A DNA stretch of 64,000 nt from Microbacterium sp. Leaf159 (GTDB lineage: Bacteria > Actinomycetota > Actinomycetes > Actinomycetales > Microbacteriaceae): positions 2,060,453 to 2,124,452 of the forward strand of contig NZ_LMOU01000001.1 of the NCBI RefSeq assembly GCF_001423615.1, given 5' to 3'. This document shows, piece by piece, positions 1 to 8,295 of the stretch. A program made the position numbers and the translations under genes. Under the pieces are notes generated by a model. It was not told where the DNA came from, ran no database searches, and saw only the letters and a list, made by a program, of their open reading frames with translations. Each line of letters begins with the position of its first letter. Position 1 is the first letter of the stretch.

Positions 1-564
1 GTTCAGCACCCCGAGACGGATCGACACGTCGAGCATCGACACCGGCTCGTCGGCGACGAGCAGCGACGGGCGGGACGCGAGCGCGCGGGCGATCGCCACG
101 CGCTGACGCTGGCCACCGGAGAGCTCATGCGGGCGGCGGTCGATCACGGCATCCGCGTCGAGCCGCACGCGCTCGAGCAGTCGGCGCACCTCGGCCTCGG
201 TCTCCTTCTTCGGCACGACGTCGTCGAGACGGATCGGGCGCTCGATGTGGTACCTGATCGAGTGGTACGGGTTGAGCGAGGCGAACGGATCCTGGAACAC
301 CATGCGCAGCTGCTGGCGGTACTTCCGCAGCCCCTTGCCGCGTCGAGGGATGGGCTTGCCGTCGAGGCGGACCTCTCCGGTCGTCGGCGTCTCGAGCTGG
401 GTGAGGATCTTCGCGATGGTCGACTTTCCGCTGCCCGACTGGCCGACCAGGCCGATGGTCTGCCCGGAGTTCAGCGTGAAGCTGACGTCGTCGAGCGCCT
501 TGAGCTGACCGGCTCCGCGGACGTTGTAGGTCTTGGTGACGTGGGAGAACTCGAGAGTGGTCAT
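1..564 (-). CDS. Peptide-type ABC importer ATPase (DppF/OppF class), C-terminus beyond the window
   Basis: Cytoplasmic ATPase subunit that would energise uptake of peptides or a similar solute. 188 residues are present from the ATG; the C-terminal part is missing. Seen in order: Walker A GQSGSGKST (residues 41-49), Q-loop MVFQDP followed by FASLNP, signature LSGGQRQR and Walker B LLVADEP. FASLNP after the Q-loop and LSGGQRQR are typical of the second ATPase of dipeptide/oligopeptide systems. The ATG overlaps the stop of the upstream ATPase gene as ATGA, so the two are translationally coupled. The transported solute cannot be read from the ATPase. No permease gene is present in the window, so the membrane subunits must lie to the left or elsewhere. 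Confidence 0.9.
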   Translation of the reverse strand, partial: MTTLEFSHVTKTYNVRGAGQLKALDDVSFTLNSGQTIGLVGQSGSGKSTIAKILTQLETPTTGEVRLDGKPIPRRGKGLRKYRQQLRMVFQDPFASLNPYHSIRYHIERPIRLDDVVPKKETEAEVRRLLERVRLDADAVIDRRPHELSGGQRQRVAIARALASRPSLLVADEPVSMLDVSIRLGVLN

Positions 565-1385
565 CGGGTCAGCACTCCTCGCGCACCGGTGAGACGGGGG
601 AACGACGACAGCAGTGTCTTCGTGTAGTCGTTCTGCGGATTCGTCCAGATCTGCTCGGCGGACGCGAGCTCGACGATCTCTCCCTCGCGCATGATCGCGA
701 TGCGGTCGCTGATCTCGAGCAGCAGGGGAAGGTCGTGCGTGATGAAGATCACCGAGAAGCCGAACTCGTGTCGCAGCTGCGAGATCTGCTTGAGGATCTC
801 TCGCTGCACCAGTACGTCGAGCGCGGTGGTCGGCTCGTCCATGACCATCAGCTGCGGACGGAGGGCGAGGGCCATCGCGATCATGACGCGCTGGCGCATG
901 CCGCCCGAGAGCTCGTGCGGGAACGAGCGGGTGCGCTGGCGCCCGACTTTGACGATCTCGAGCAGCTCTTCGGCCTCGGCACGGCGCTGCCGACGCGTCA
1001 TGTCGGGGCGGTGGATCTCGAAGACGTCCTCGAGCTGCGACCCGATCGTGGCGACGGGGTTGAGCGCGTTCATCGCCCCCTGGAACACCATCGACACCTT
1101 GTCCCACCGGAACTTCTGCATCGCGTCGACGTCGAGGGCGTTGATGTCGACGTCCACGCCGGATGCATCGTGGAACGTCACGCTGCCGCCGGCGATCACC
1201 GCGGGGGCACGCAGCAGGCGCTGCACCCCGTAGGCGAGCGTGGTCTTGCCGCACCCGCTCTCTCCCGCGAGGCCGAGGATCTCGCCTCGCTGCAGTTCGA
1301 GGGTCACGTTCTTCACCGCCTCGACGGGCGGATCGACGTCGTACACGACCGAGAAGTCGCGCACGCTGAGCAGGGGTTCTGACAT
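561..1385 (-). CDS. Peptide-type ABC importer ATPase (DppD/OppD class)
   Basis: First of two ATPases of a peptide-type importer, 274 residues, somewhat shorter than the usual 320 or so. Walker A GESGCGKT lies near residues 40-47, the Q-loop is MVFQGAMNALNP, the signature is LSGGMRQRVMIA, Walker B is LMVMDEPTTALD, and the switch histidine is in FITHDL. GAMNALNP and the GMRQR signature are characteristic of the DppD/OppD partner. The shortening is at the C-terminus, where members often carry a longer oligopeptide-transporter extension. It overlaps the second ATPase by 4 nt and follows the binding-protein gene after a 72-nt gap holding a strong hairpin. Solute specificity is not determinable here. 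Confidence 0.9.
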   Translation of the reverse strand: MSEPLLSVRDFSVVYDVDPPVEAVKNVTLELQRGEILGLAGESGCGKTTLAYGVQRLLRAPAVIAGGSVTFHDASGVDVDINALDVDAMQKFRWDKVSMVFQGAMNALNPVATIGSQLEDVFEIHRPDMTRRQRRAEAEELLEIVKVGRQRTRSFPHELSGGMRQRVMIAMALALRPQLMVMDEPTTALDVLVQREILKQISQLRHEFGFSVIFITHDLPLLLEISDRIAIMREGEIVELASAEQIWTNPQNDYTKTLLSSFPRLTGARGVLTR

Positions 1386-1416
1386 GAGGGGTCCTTCGTC
1401 GGTCGGGAGGTCGGTG

Positions 1417-1448
1417 GGAGGGGCGGATGCGGTCGCATCCGCCCCTCC
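1417..1448 (-). terminator. Perfect 15-bp hairpin between binding-protein and ATPase genes
   Basis: Arms 1417-1431 and 1434-1448 (GGAGGGGCGGATGCG and its exact complement) are separated by only two bases, so the innermost pairs must open to form the loop. It starts 9 nt after the binding-protein stop. There is no T-tract. An attenuator, processing site or mRNA-stabilising structure giving more binding protein than ATPase is the likely role; full termination would silence the downstream ATPases. Confidence 0.65.
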
Positions 1449-1457
1449 GCGCGCTGC

Positions 1458-3122
1458 TTACTCGGCCGGCTTCAGCTTCGTGAGGATCATCACGATGTTC
1501 TGCTGCGTCGGGTCACCCGAGGCGTAGGGGTCGTCCTCGGACGGCCATCCCACGTAGTTGCGGGTGTTGTACTCGCCGAGCAGCGGGTGCGCTCCGAGCG
1601 GGATCGCCGGGACCTGATCGACGAAGATCTGCTCGAGAGTGGTGATCGCCGCGGTGCGCTCCTCGTCGGACGAGGCGTTCGCGTAGGTGTTCAGCGCCTC
1701 GGTGGCCGCCGGGTCCTCGAAGCGTCCGAAGTTGAATCCTGCGATGCCCTCGGGAGAGATCCAGCGCGGGTCCATGGTCGAGGTGTAGAGGCCGTAGGCC
1801 GTGCCGCTGTCCTCGAGCCAGTGGATGATGGCAGAGAACGTGCCCTCGTCGCGGGGTCCGGCCCAGCCGCCCCAGTCGGGCATGTCGATCTTGACCTCGG
1901 CGCCGATCGCCTCGGTGATGTCCTCGGCGATGAGCTCCTGCGCCGTGTTCCAGTCGCTCCATCCGGAGGGGACGGAGAGGGTGAACGAGACGGGCGTGCC
2001 TTCGGGGTCGACGAGCGCGTCGTCCTTCCAGGTGTAGCCGGCCTCTTCGAGGATCCCGCGCGCCTTCTCGGCGTCGACCGAGTAGTCCTGGCCCTCGAAC
2101 TCGGGCTGGATCTCGTCTTCGAGGATCGAGGACAGACCGGTGACGGACCACACCGGCTCGCTGGCACCCTCACGGGCGATGTCGACGTAGGCGTCGCGGT
2201 CGATCACCCAGGCGAGCGCCTTGCGGAACGCCACATCGTCGAACGGCTTCTGCTGCAGGTTCATGAACAGCGTCGCGGACCCGGTGGTCGGAGCCACGAA
2301 GAACTTGTTGTGCTCGGGGTCGGCGTCGAGGAACTGCTCCTGGATCTGCGGGATGAACGCCTGCGCCCAGTCGGCCTCGCCCTGCGCGAGCGCGGTGGTG
2401 AGTGCCGTGTTGTCGCCGTACGAGACGTAGTGCAGCTCGGGAACGGCGAGGTCGCCGCCCCAGTAGTCGTCGCGGGCATCGAGCGTGACCGACTCGGTCG
2501 ACCAGTTCGACAGCGCGTACGGACCGGTGCCGACCAGGTCGTCGCCCTTGACCGGGTCGGTCGCGGGCTCGTCGAACTTCTCCCAGATGTGCTTCGGCAC
2601 GATGGGCACGTGCAGCACGCGGGCCTGGTTGACGTACTTCGACTCCCCGAAGGTGAGCGTGACGGCGTCGCCCTCGACGGTCGCGCCCTCGAACTTGAGG
2701 CCGGCGGTGTCGAGCTCCGGCGTCGAGACGAGCTCGTAGGTGAAGACGATGTCGTCGGCGGTGAACGGCTCGCCGTCGCTCCAGGTGACGTCCTTGCGGG
2801 GCACGACCGTGACCGCGGTGAAGTCGTCGTTCCACTCGATGCTCTCGGCGAGCCAGGGCGTGACCTCGCGGTCACCGGTCTGGTTCACGAGGCCGAGCGT
2901 CTCGAAGATGACCTTGCCGTAGCCGTACTTCGAGGCCGACGAGTCGCCGACGTACGGGTTGTTCGACTCGGTGGTGATCGCGCCGTCTGGCTTGGCGATC
3001 GTCAGGGCGGCACCGTCTCCGGAGCCGCTGTCGTTCGATCCGCCGGCGGCGCAGCCGGCGAGGGCCGAGATGCTGAGGGCGGAGATCGCCGCGACAGCGA
3101 TCAGGGACTTTCTGAGCTTCAT
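1458..3122 (-). CDS. Extracellular solute-binding lipoprotein, family 5 (peptide-type ABC importer)
   Basis: Captures the solute outside the membrane and delivers it to the importer. 554 residues from an ATG preceded by AGGAGAAGC; a longer reading from further upstream would bury the signal peptide, so this start is preferred. N-terminus: basic MKLRK, hydrophobic stretch, lipobox LAGC with the lipidated Cys at residue 24. The mature part has family 5 features: GDREVTPWLAESIEWN, VTWSDGEPFTADDIVFTYE near the start, and PFDDVAFRKALAWVIDR in the middle. Length fits the family (about 500-560). First gene of the left operon and divergent from a TetR gene, whose operator-like inverted repeats sit in the shared intergenic region. 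Substrate unknown. Confidence 0.92.
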   Translation of the reverse strand: MKLRKSLIAVAAISALSISALAGCAAGGSNDSGSGDGAALTIAKPDGAITTESNNPYVGDSSASKYGYGKVIFETLGLVNQTGDREVTPWLAESIEWNDDFTAVTVVPRKDVTWSDGEPFTADDIVFTYELVSTPELDTAGLKFEGATVEGDAVTLTFGESKYVNQARVLHVPIVPKHIWEKFDEPATDPVKGDDLVGTGPYALSNWSTESVTLDARDDYWGGDLAVPELHYVSYGDNTALTTALAQGEADWAQAFIPQIQEQFLDADPEHNKFFVAPTTGSATLFMNLQQKPFDDVAFRKALAWVIDRDAYVDIAREGASEPVWSVTGLSSILEDEIQPEFEGQDYSVDAEKARGILEEAGYTWKDDALVDPEGTPVSFTLSVPSGWSDWNTAQELIAEDITEAIGAEVKIDMPDWGGWAGPRDEGTFSAIIHWLEDSGTAYGLYTSTMDPRWISPEGIAGFNFGRFEDPAATEALNTYANASSDEERTAAITTLEQIFVDQVPAIPLGAHPLLGEYNTRNYVGWPSEDDPYASGDPTQQNIVMILTKLKPAE

Positions 3123-3189
3123 TGCTTCTCCTTGGGCACGGGTCGTTGTGCTGTGGTGCTGTCGGTGCTCGGGCATCCGACCTGTCTTT

Positions 3190-3235
3190 GCTTACTGGCG
3201 AGAAAGTAAGCTGGTGCGAGGTTACTCGTTGGTAA
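3190..3235. promoter_or_regulatory. Two inverted repeats in the tetR / peptide-operon intergenic region
   Basis: GCTTACT (3190-3196), an 8-nt spacer, then AGTAAGC (3205-3211) forms a perfect 7-bp inverted repeat. A shorter one, TTAC-N6-GTAA, lies at 3222-3235. They share the TTAC half-site core and sit between the divergent genes, as expected for operators of the adjacent TetR protein. No clear -35/-10 was recognised. Confidence 0.55.
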
Positions 3236-3289
3236 GTAGAGTTGGCAAGTACGATCCAGTGCAGGATTCCGTGCAGAAGAGGATGGACC

Positions 3290-3937
3290 ATGTCGAAGGA
3301 TGCTGTCGCCCACACGTCCGTCCGGCCTGCCACCCGCGAGAAGCGGGAGCAGATCCTCAAGGCAGCCGTCGAGATCTTCGGCAACAAGGGCTCGACCAAC
3401 GGCACTCTCGCCGATGTCGCCGAGCAGGTCGGCATCACCCACGCGGGCGTGCTGCACCACTTCGGCTCGAAGCAGAAGCTGCTGCTCGAGGTGCTCGCCT
3501 ACCGTGACCAGGCCGACGTGGCCGAGCTCGCCGAGAAGCACATCCCCGGTGGCCCCGAGCTCTTCCTGCACCTGGTGCGCACGGCGATCGCCAACGAGCG
3601 GCGCCCCGGCATCGTGCAGGCGTACACGGTCCTGTCCTCCGAATCCGTGACCGACAACCATCCCGGTCGCGAGTACTTCGAAGAGCGGTACACGACGCTG
3701 CGCCGCGAGGTGACCGACGCATTCCATCTGCTGTGCGCCCAGGAGGGCGTCACCGAGCCCGAGACGGTCGCGACCGCCGCGGCCGGAATCCTCGCCGTGA
3801 TGGACGGCCTGCAGCTGCAATGGCTGCTGCACCGCGACGTCTTCGACCTCGGCGAGGCGAGCGAGTTCGCGATCCGCGCGATCGTGAACGGCGTGCTGCA
3901 CCCCGGACCCACGCTGGAGTCCTACCGCCACGACTAG
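3290..3937 (+). CDS. TetR/AcrR family transcriptional regulator
   Basis: DNA-binding repressor, 215 residues, usual length. The N-terminal helix-turn-helix covers about residues 15-60: REKREQILKAAVEIFGNKG, then TLADVAEQVGITHAGVLHHFGSKQKLL. The C-terminal ligand domain has no assignable ligand. Start ATG is chosen because AGAGGA lies 6-7 nt upstream and the extra upstream residues do not resemble the family. It is divergent from the peptide-binding lipoprotein and probably controls it and itself. Oddity: its last four codons and stop (TAC CGC CAC GAC TAG) are the left copy of the 15-bp direct repeat flanking the downstream island, so the island joins exactly at the end of this gene without destroying it. 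Confidence 0.93.
   Translation: MSKDAVAHTSVRPATREKREQILKAAVEIFGNKGSTNGTLADVAEQVGITHAGVLHHFGSKQKLLLEVLAYRDQADVAELAEKHIPGGPELFLHLVRTAIANERRPGIVQAYTVLSSESVTDNHPGREYFEERYTTLRREVTDAFHLLCAQEGVTEPETVATAAAGILAVMDGLQLQWLLHRDVFDLGEASEFAIRAIVNGVLHPGPTLESYRHD
3923..3937 (+). repeat. Left copy of 15-bp direct repeat flanking the accessory island
   Basis: TACCGCCACGACTAG, the last codons and stop of the tetR gene. An identical copy lies at 8296-8310. The match is exactly 15 bp; the bases on either side differ. Consistent with an attachment site or long target duplication. Confidence 0.8.
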
Positions 3938-4066
3938 CGAGACGTCGAGTCTCGCACGATCTTGGATCCGAGAATCAACCCCAGCTCGTCACGACCGCAA
4001 CAGCCGCTGCTACAGCTGATCCACTCGAGGCTGACTACGAGATCCAAGGTCGGGCCGGTGGCAAGC

Positions 4067-4534
4067 CTACGCGTGCGCCAGAAGCCCGTCGTCAAGTGTC
4101 CAGATTTTGGCCCGAATCTTGGATCGTTCCTCGAACTGGAGCCGCTCCGTGATGATACAAAGGTCGCCAGCGCCAACTTTATTCATTGCGTGCTCGACGT
4201 ACGTCGACATCGTGTCGGCGCCGTCGAGCAGGGTGCGCAGGAAGTTTCTGTCCCACGCGACGTCATGAAGAACCCACGGCGCTTTGCGCTCGCAGATGAG
4301 ATTGAGGATAGCGTCGAGCTTCTCGGCAGTCTGCCGGCGCAACTGCCCATCAGCGAGTTGAGCTATGAAGTTGCCCGTCTCGATGACCGACGTGATCGGA
4401 AGAATGAATCGCTCCCGGCGATTGAGACGCTCCGTCATCTCTCGCTTCACCTCATCCGCATTCTGATCGCGACCTGGAACTGGCACTAAGTTGCAAAGCA
4501 CCGTGGTGTCAATGAATGAAACCTCAGTCATCAT
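4067..4534 (-). CDS. PIN-like domain protein, probable nuclease partner of the adjacent ATPase
   Basis: 155 residues with the outline of a PIN ribonuclease domain. The four expected acidic positions are visible: D9 in FIDTTVLCNL (strand 1), E52 in ITSVIETGNF, D124 in GAGDLCII, and D148/D149 near the C-terminus in IWTLDDGLLAHA. PIN enzymes cut RNA with metal ions; this role follows from the family, not from data here. The ATG (4534) overlaps the ATPase stop as ATGA, so it is made with the ATPase; a second in-frame ATG follows at once. No separate small antitoxin gene is present, so an ordinary VapBC pair is unlikely: the ATPase takes the place of the partner. Function as an anti-phage effector is inference. 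Confidence 0.7.
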   Translation of the reverse strand: MMTEVSFIDTTVLCNLVPVPGRDQNADEVKREMTERLNRRERFILPITSVIETGNFIAQLADGQLRRQTAEKLDAILNLICERKAPWVLHDVAWDRNFLRTLLDGADTMSTYVEHAMNKVGAGDLCIITERLQFEERSKIRAKIWTLDDGLLAHA

Positions 4535-5892
4535 CCGAGCCCCAGGAGTCGCTGAAATTCCGCGTAATCGGGTTCCTCGTGCGCGCCCGACGATAGCTTG
4601 CCGCTCGTCACGGCCGCGCCGAGTGAGCCTTCCGCAAGCGAAATCGCGTATCCGGGAAGATCAATAATCCGCTCAAGCTTGCTGTACCCGGAACCGGGGT
4701 GTCGATAGCAAACGATTATGTTTTCGTTAAGATGACCCTCCGCAGCATCAAGGAGAGCTGGACTATGCGACGTGATCAGCACACTGGTTCCGGTGGATCG
4801 GCTGCTCTCCCGGATCAGTTCGAGCACCCTGTGCGCTTGGGATGGGTGAAGACCGTTTTCGAGCTCTTCCAGCACTACGAGCACTGCACCCCGCGGCTCT
4901 TCGTCGTCTATCGATGACGACATCGCCGAATCGATGTCTAGACCGTTCTGCGGCGAGAGCAATGCCGTCGCGATCCCGATGAAACGGAGAAGACCATCAC
5001 TCATCTCTCGAGCCGGCGTTCGCTCGGATCGCTCAGTCGCCGCACCGCGAGACTCCTGTAGCGCCAACATAACGTCACCGAGTTCACTGCTCACGAACGA
5101 GATGCCTTGAACTCCGTCATCCGCGATCAGCCGCACAAGTTCCCCGATGCGGCGGAATGCATCGGGGTCAGTGGATTGCAAGTTCCTAAGTGCAGCCGAC
5201 AGGTTCTCGCCCGTTCGACGAAGCTCGACATCTCTGCCGGGAACGAAATCTCTCATCAAGTGTGGAATTGGATCGAAGTGAAAGACCCCTCTGAGAGCAT
5301 TCCTCACGGCTGCGACGGCCCTGAGGACAGACCTCTCCGCCCGGTTTGCCCCTGGGACAACCAGGGGAACCTGCGTCAACAGCAGCCTGCTGTCGCGAAA
5401 CCTCGACCACGGATTTGATCCACGTTTACCGTTGTGAATCTCGGCCTCGATCCCGGTACCGGGGGCGCCCGCTCGTCTCGTCTCGAAGATCGGACCATAC
5501 GAACGTGCACCGCTTGCGGCGGCTACTCCATACCCGTAAAGTTTCTCCGCGATTATGCGAATATCGGGCCGAACTTCGATCGTCACCTCGTACCGCAACG
5601 ACTCACCGGCGTAATCTACGCGGCAGCCAAGCGTGAAGCTATTCGTCCCGTGGGGCGCACAGCCCTCGGACCCACCGCGAACCGCTCCCATCTCTCTCCG
5701 GCGTCCGTCTAGCGCATCTATCAGGTCTTCGCCCTCCGCTAGACGGGCGAGCACCTCTAGCCCATCCAACGCGTTCGACTTACCTGAGCTGTTGCGCCCG
5801 ATCAGGAGCGTCAGGTCGTCAAGCGGAAGCGACTCTTCTCGGAAGGACTTGAAGGCAACCAGATTCAGCTCGGTCACGCGGGCGTCTGTCAT
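4531..5892 (-). CDS. AAA/ABC-type ATPase (AAA_21/AAA_15-like, OLD-type without nuclease domain)
   Basis: 453-residue RecF/OLD-like ATPase. Walker A GRNSSGKS is at residues 32-39 after the typical opening VTELNLVAFKSF; an ABC-signature-like SDGLLRFIGIATALL, Walker B LVVLEELENGLHP and switch motif ITSHSPALLDAA follow in order in the last third. No TOPRIM nuclease domain follows; the C-terminus ends soon after the ATPase core. Such ATPases act as sensors or gates for a separate effector, here the overlapping PIN-like gene. Start: the ATG at 5892 has no ribosome site but TACGAT ends 6 nt before it, the leaderless layout seen throughout this window; a longer upstream reading is less likely. Base composition is lower in GC than the flanking genes. 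Confidence 0.82.
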   Translation of the reverse strand: MTDARVTELNLVAFKSFREESLPLDDLTLLIGRNSSGKSNALDGLEVLARLAEGEDLIDALDGRRREMGAVRGGSEGCAPHGTNSFTLGCRVDYAGESLRYEVTIEVRPDIRIIAEKLYGYGVAAASGARSYGPIFETRRAGAPGTGIEAEIHNGKRGSNPWSRFRDSRLLLTQVPLVVPGANRAERSVLRAVAAVRNALRGVFHFDPIPHLMRDFVPGRDVELRRTGENLSAALRNLQSTDPDAFRRIGELVRLIADDGVQGISFVSSELGDVMLALQESRGAATERSERTPAREMSDGLLRFIGIATALLSPQNGLDIDSAMSSSIDDEEPRGAVLVVLEELENGLHPSQAHRVLELIRESSRSTGTSVLITSHSPALLDAAEGHLNENIIVCYRHPGSGYSKLERIIDLPGYAISLAEGSLGAAVTSGKLSSGAHEEPDYAEFQRLLGLG

Positions 5893-5977
5893 GGATAAAT
5901 CGTAGGCCCAACACGCCACCGAGTAGCTAGCACCCAGGACAACCAGCGTCAATCCGACCCTCAGGCCTGGAGGGTCA

Positions 5978-8269
5978 GTGCCCGCCCGGGACGGCGCCTG
6001 CGCAAGCGATATGTGGGAAAGTACGTTCGTGCGCAGTTACAAGAACCTGTCCGACCATGACTTCGAGCTCCTCGTCGCCGAACTACTTGGTGCGGACGAG
6101 GGTCGAGTCTACGAAGCTTTCGCCCGCGGCGCGGACGGAGGAGTGGACGTTCGATCACTTGGCCCTGACGGCTGTCTTGACGTGGTGCAGTGCAAGCACA
6201 TGGAAGGAAGTACCTTCCCGCAAATTAGGTCAAAGGCGAGGGTCGAGGCGACCAAGCTCCGTAAGCTCGATCCACAACCAAACCGCTATCGCTTCGTAAC
6301 GACACACTCGTTGACCCCCGGGAACAAGACTGAACTTCGGAAACTACTTTCACCCTGGATAGCGTCCGACGATGAAATCATTGGGGCGGAGGACCTCGAG
6401 CTGCTGCTCAATCGTCATGTGGCTGTGGAACGCAACCACGTAAAGCTCTGGATCAGCAACTTCGCGTTGCTCGATCGAGTCCTGCACTCAGCGACCTGGG
6501 TGCGTAGCGAACGGATGCTCGAAGAGATTGCCGAGACCCTACCGCGGTTCGTTGATACCGGCGCCTACGGAGTAGCAAGTGATCGCCTGCACAGCGAGAA
6601 GGTCCTAGTTCTATCGGGTCCACCCGGCATAGGCAAGACCACCATCGCCCGGATGCTTGTTGCCGACGCCGTGTCAAAGGGTTACGAGCCGATCGAGATC
6701 TCTGAGGATATTGAAGAGGCTCATTCAGTCCTCGAGGAAAGCCGACTTCAGGTCTTTATCTACGACGACTTCCTCGGAGCGACATTCCTCCATAATCGCC
6801 TGACGAAGAATGAGGACAAACGACTAGCTACCTTTATGCGTCGGTGCCGTCGCTCAAAGAACACATTGTTCATTTTGACTACCCGCGAGCATATTCTTCA
6901 ACAAGCTCGAAGCTGGTACGAAGAACTGGATCGTCTGGACCTGCCGTTGTCGAGACTCCTTATCGAGCTTCGCTCCTACTCGCGGCGGGAGCGCGGCCTG
7001 ATCCTTTACAATCACCTCTTCCACAACCAAGAGCTGACCAAGCCCCAGAAGAGATCGATGCTTCGGAACGCCGGATACCTTGAGGTGGTCGACCACCCCA
7101 ACTACAATCCGCGAATCATCGAATACACGACCGCCAACTACTCCGCGGCGCCGCAGGGAACCAGCACCCTTGATTTCGCTCTCTGGAACCTAGACCACCC
7201 CGAACGAATCTGGCAGCACGCCTTTACTCAACAGCTCGACGACGATTGTAGAGACTTGGTCCTCATCCTAAGCTCTATCCCGAGCGCGATCACCGTTTCC
7301 CGCCTACATCCAGTGTTCGACGCGGTCGTCGCCGAGCGCGGTAGGCGACCGCCCCAGGGAGCGCTCCGACAAGCGCTCCGGGTTCTCGATGATTCCTTCA
7401 CTCGAGCTAGCAATCGCTGGGCGCATGAACCGGAAATAGAGATCGCAAATCCGTCAGTTTCCGACTTCGCCGCATCTTGGTTGCGCGAGAACACCACCGA
7501 TGCTCGGCAGCTGCTGGACGGCGCCATTTACTTCGAACAACTTGAATGGTTAGAGGCACAGGTCGTGCGTGCATCGAAAACGGTGACGTTGCAAGAAGCT
7601 CTTGAGCGAGCCTTCATGCGCACCTTCGATGCCGGACCTCCGACTTGGTGGTTCGACCGCGCGCCCTCGGCTCCTCTTGGACGATACGGGGAGGCTCGTC
7701 TTCTGTTTATTAGGCGAGTTCGTCGCAGGGCGCCCTCGGTTGGCAGCGAACTGTTCAACGAGTGGTGGAAAGAGCAGATGAAGCTTGCGGTCGAGTTGTG
7801 GAGAACAACGGGCGCGCACGACCTCGCAAGCGCCCTGACACTCGCCAGAGCCTTACTCGAAGACGAGCAGTTGAGTTCGGATGAGCAATCAGCAATCACT
7901 GCAGCCGCGATGGCGGCCGATTCAACGTCAGACTGGTCCTTGGTAGTTAGCGTGATCGCCGATTCCCCGTCGCTCTTCGATGAAGACGCACGAGCCTTTT
8001 CAGCGCGCTTCCGCGAGTGGGCAGAAGACCGTCTTAGTAATTCAATCGAGGAGGTTTCGGACTTGGAAGAGCTCTACGAACTCGAGGCCGCCGCCGAGTC
8101 ATTGGGAGTGCCGATAACTTCGCACCTGTGGTCGAGCGCCTATGACGACATAAGCAACAGACCGAACGATGAGGTACCACAAGGTGAGAACTCAATCCGA
8201 CCCCGCATTGAAGTCGAAGATGCAACAGACGGCGAGCTACGCCGACTCTTTTCTCGACTGGGGGAGTAA
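5978..8269 (+). CDS. Mrr-type PD-(D/E)xK endonuclease fused to a STAND-like P-loop NTPase (nSTAND3-like)
   Basis: 763 residues in three parts. Residues about 25-110: Mrr-like nuclease with FELLVAELL, GADGGVDV (D57) and VQCKHM (Q71, K73), the D...QxK active-site pattern. Residues about 205-420: NTPase with Walker A SGPPGIGKTT (from residue 213) and Walker B VFIYDDFLG (about 258-266), then LFILTTREHILQQA as sensor. Residues about 430-763: helical region of unknown type, a plausible target-sensing part. STAND proteins of this kind are known immune sensors in bacteria; whether this one is, is inference. The GTG start is preferred because GGAGGG lies just upstream; an ATG at 6011 is the alternative. 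Divergent from the ATPase/PIN pair across 85 bp. Lower GC than the neighbours. Confidence 0.8.
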   Translation: MPARDGACASDMWESTFVRSYKNLSDHDFELLVAELLGADEGRVYEAFARGADGGVDVRSLGPDGCLDVVQCKHMEGSTFPQIRSKARVEATKLRKLDPQPNRYRFVTTHSLTPGNKTELRKLLSPWIASDDEIIGAEDLELLLNRHVAVERNHVKLWISNFALLDRVLHSATWVRSERMLEEIAETLPRFVDTGAYGVASDRLHSEKVLVLSGPPGIGKTTIARMLVADAVSKGYEPIEISEDIEEAHSVLEESRLQVFIYDDFLGATFLHNRLTKNEDKRLATFMRRCRRSKNTLFILTTREHILQQARSWYEELDRLDLPLSRLLIELRSYSRRERGLILYNHLFHNQELTKPQKRSMLRNAGYLEVVDHPNYNPRIIEYTTANYSAAPQGTSTLDFALWNLDHPERIWQHAFTQQLDDDCRDLVLILSSIPSAITVSRLHPVFDAVVAERGRRPPQGALRQALRVLDDSFTRASNRWAHEPEIEIANPSVSDFAASWLRENTTDARQLLDGAIYFEQLEWLEAQVVRASKTVTLQEALERAFMRTFDAGPPTWWFDRAPSAPLGRYGEARLLFIRRVRRRAPSVGSELFNEWWKEQMKLAVELWRTTGAHDLASALTLARALLEDEQLSSDEQSAITAAAMAADSTSDWSLVVSVIADSPSLFDEDARAFSARFREWAEDRLSNSIEEVSDLEELYELEAAAESLGVPITSHLWSSAYDDISNRPNDEVPQGENSIRPRIEVEDATDGELRRLFSRLGE

Positions 8270-8295
8270 CTGCCACCGCAAGAGGTGGTCAGCAG

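Noticed and set aside
3959-4125. Direct repeat ATCTTGGATC at 3959 and 4116 as island boundary
   Set aside because: Only 10 bp and both copies lie inside the island; the 15-bp repeat explains the boundaries better.
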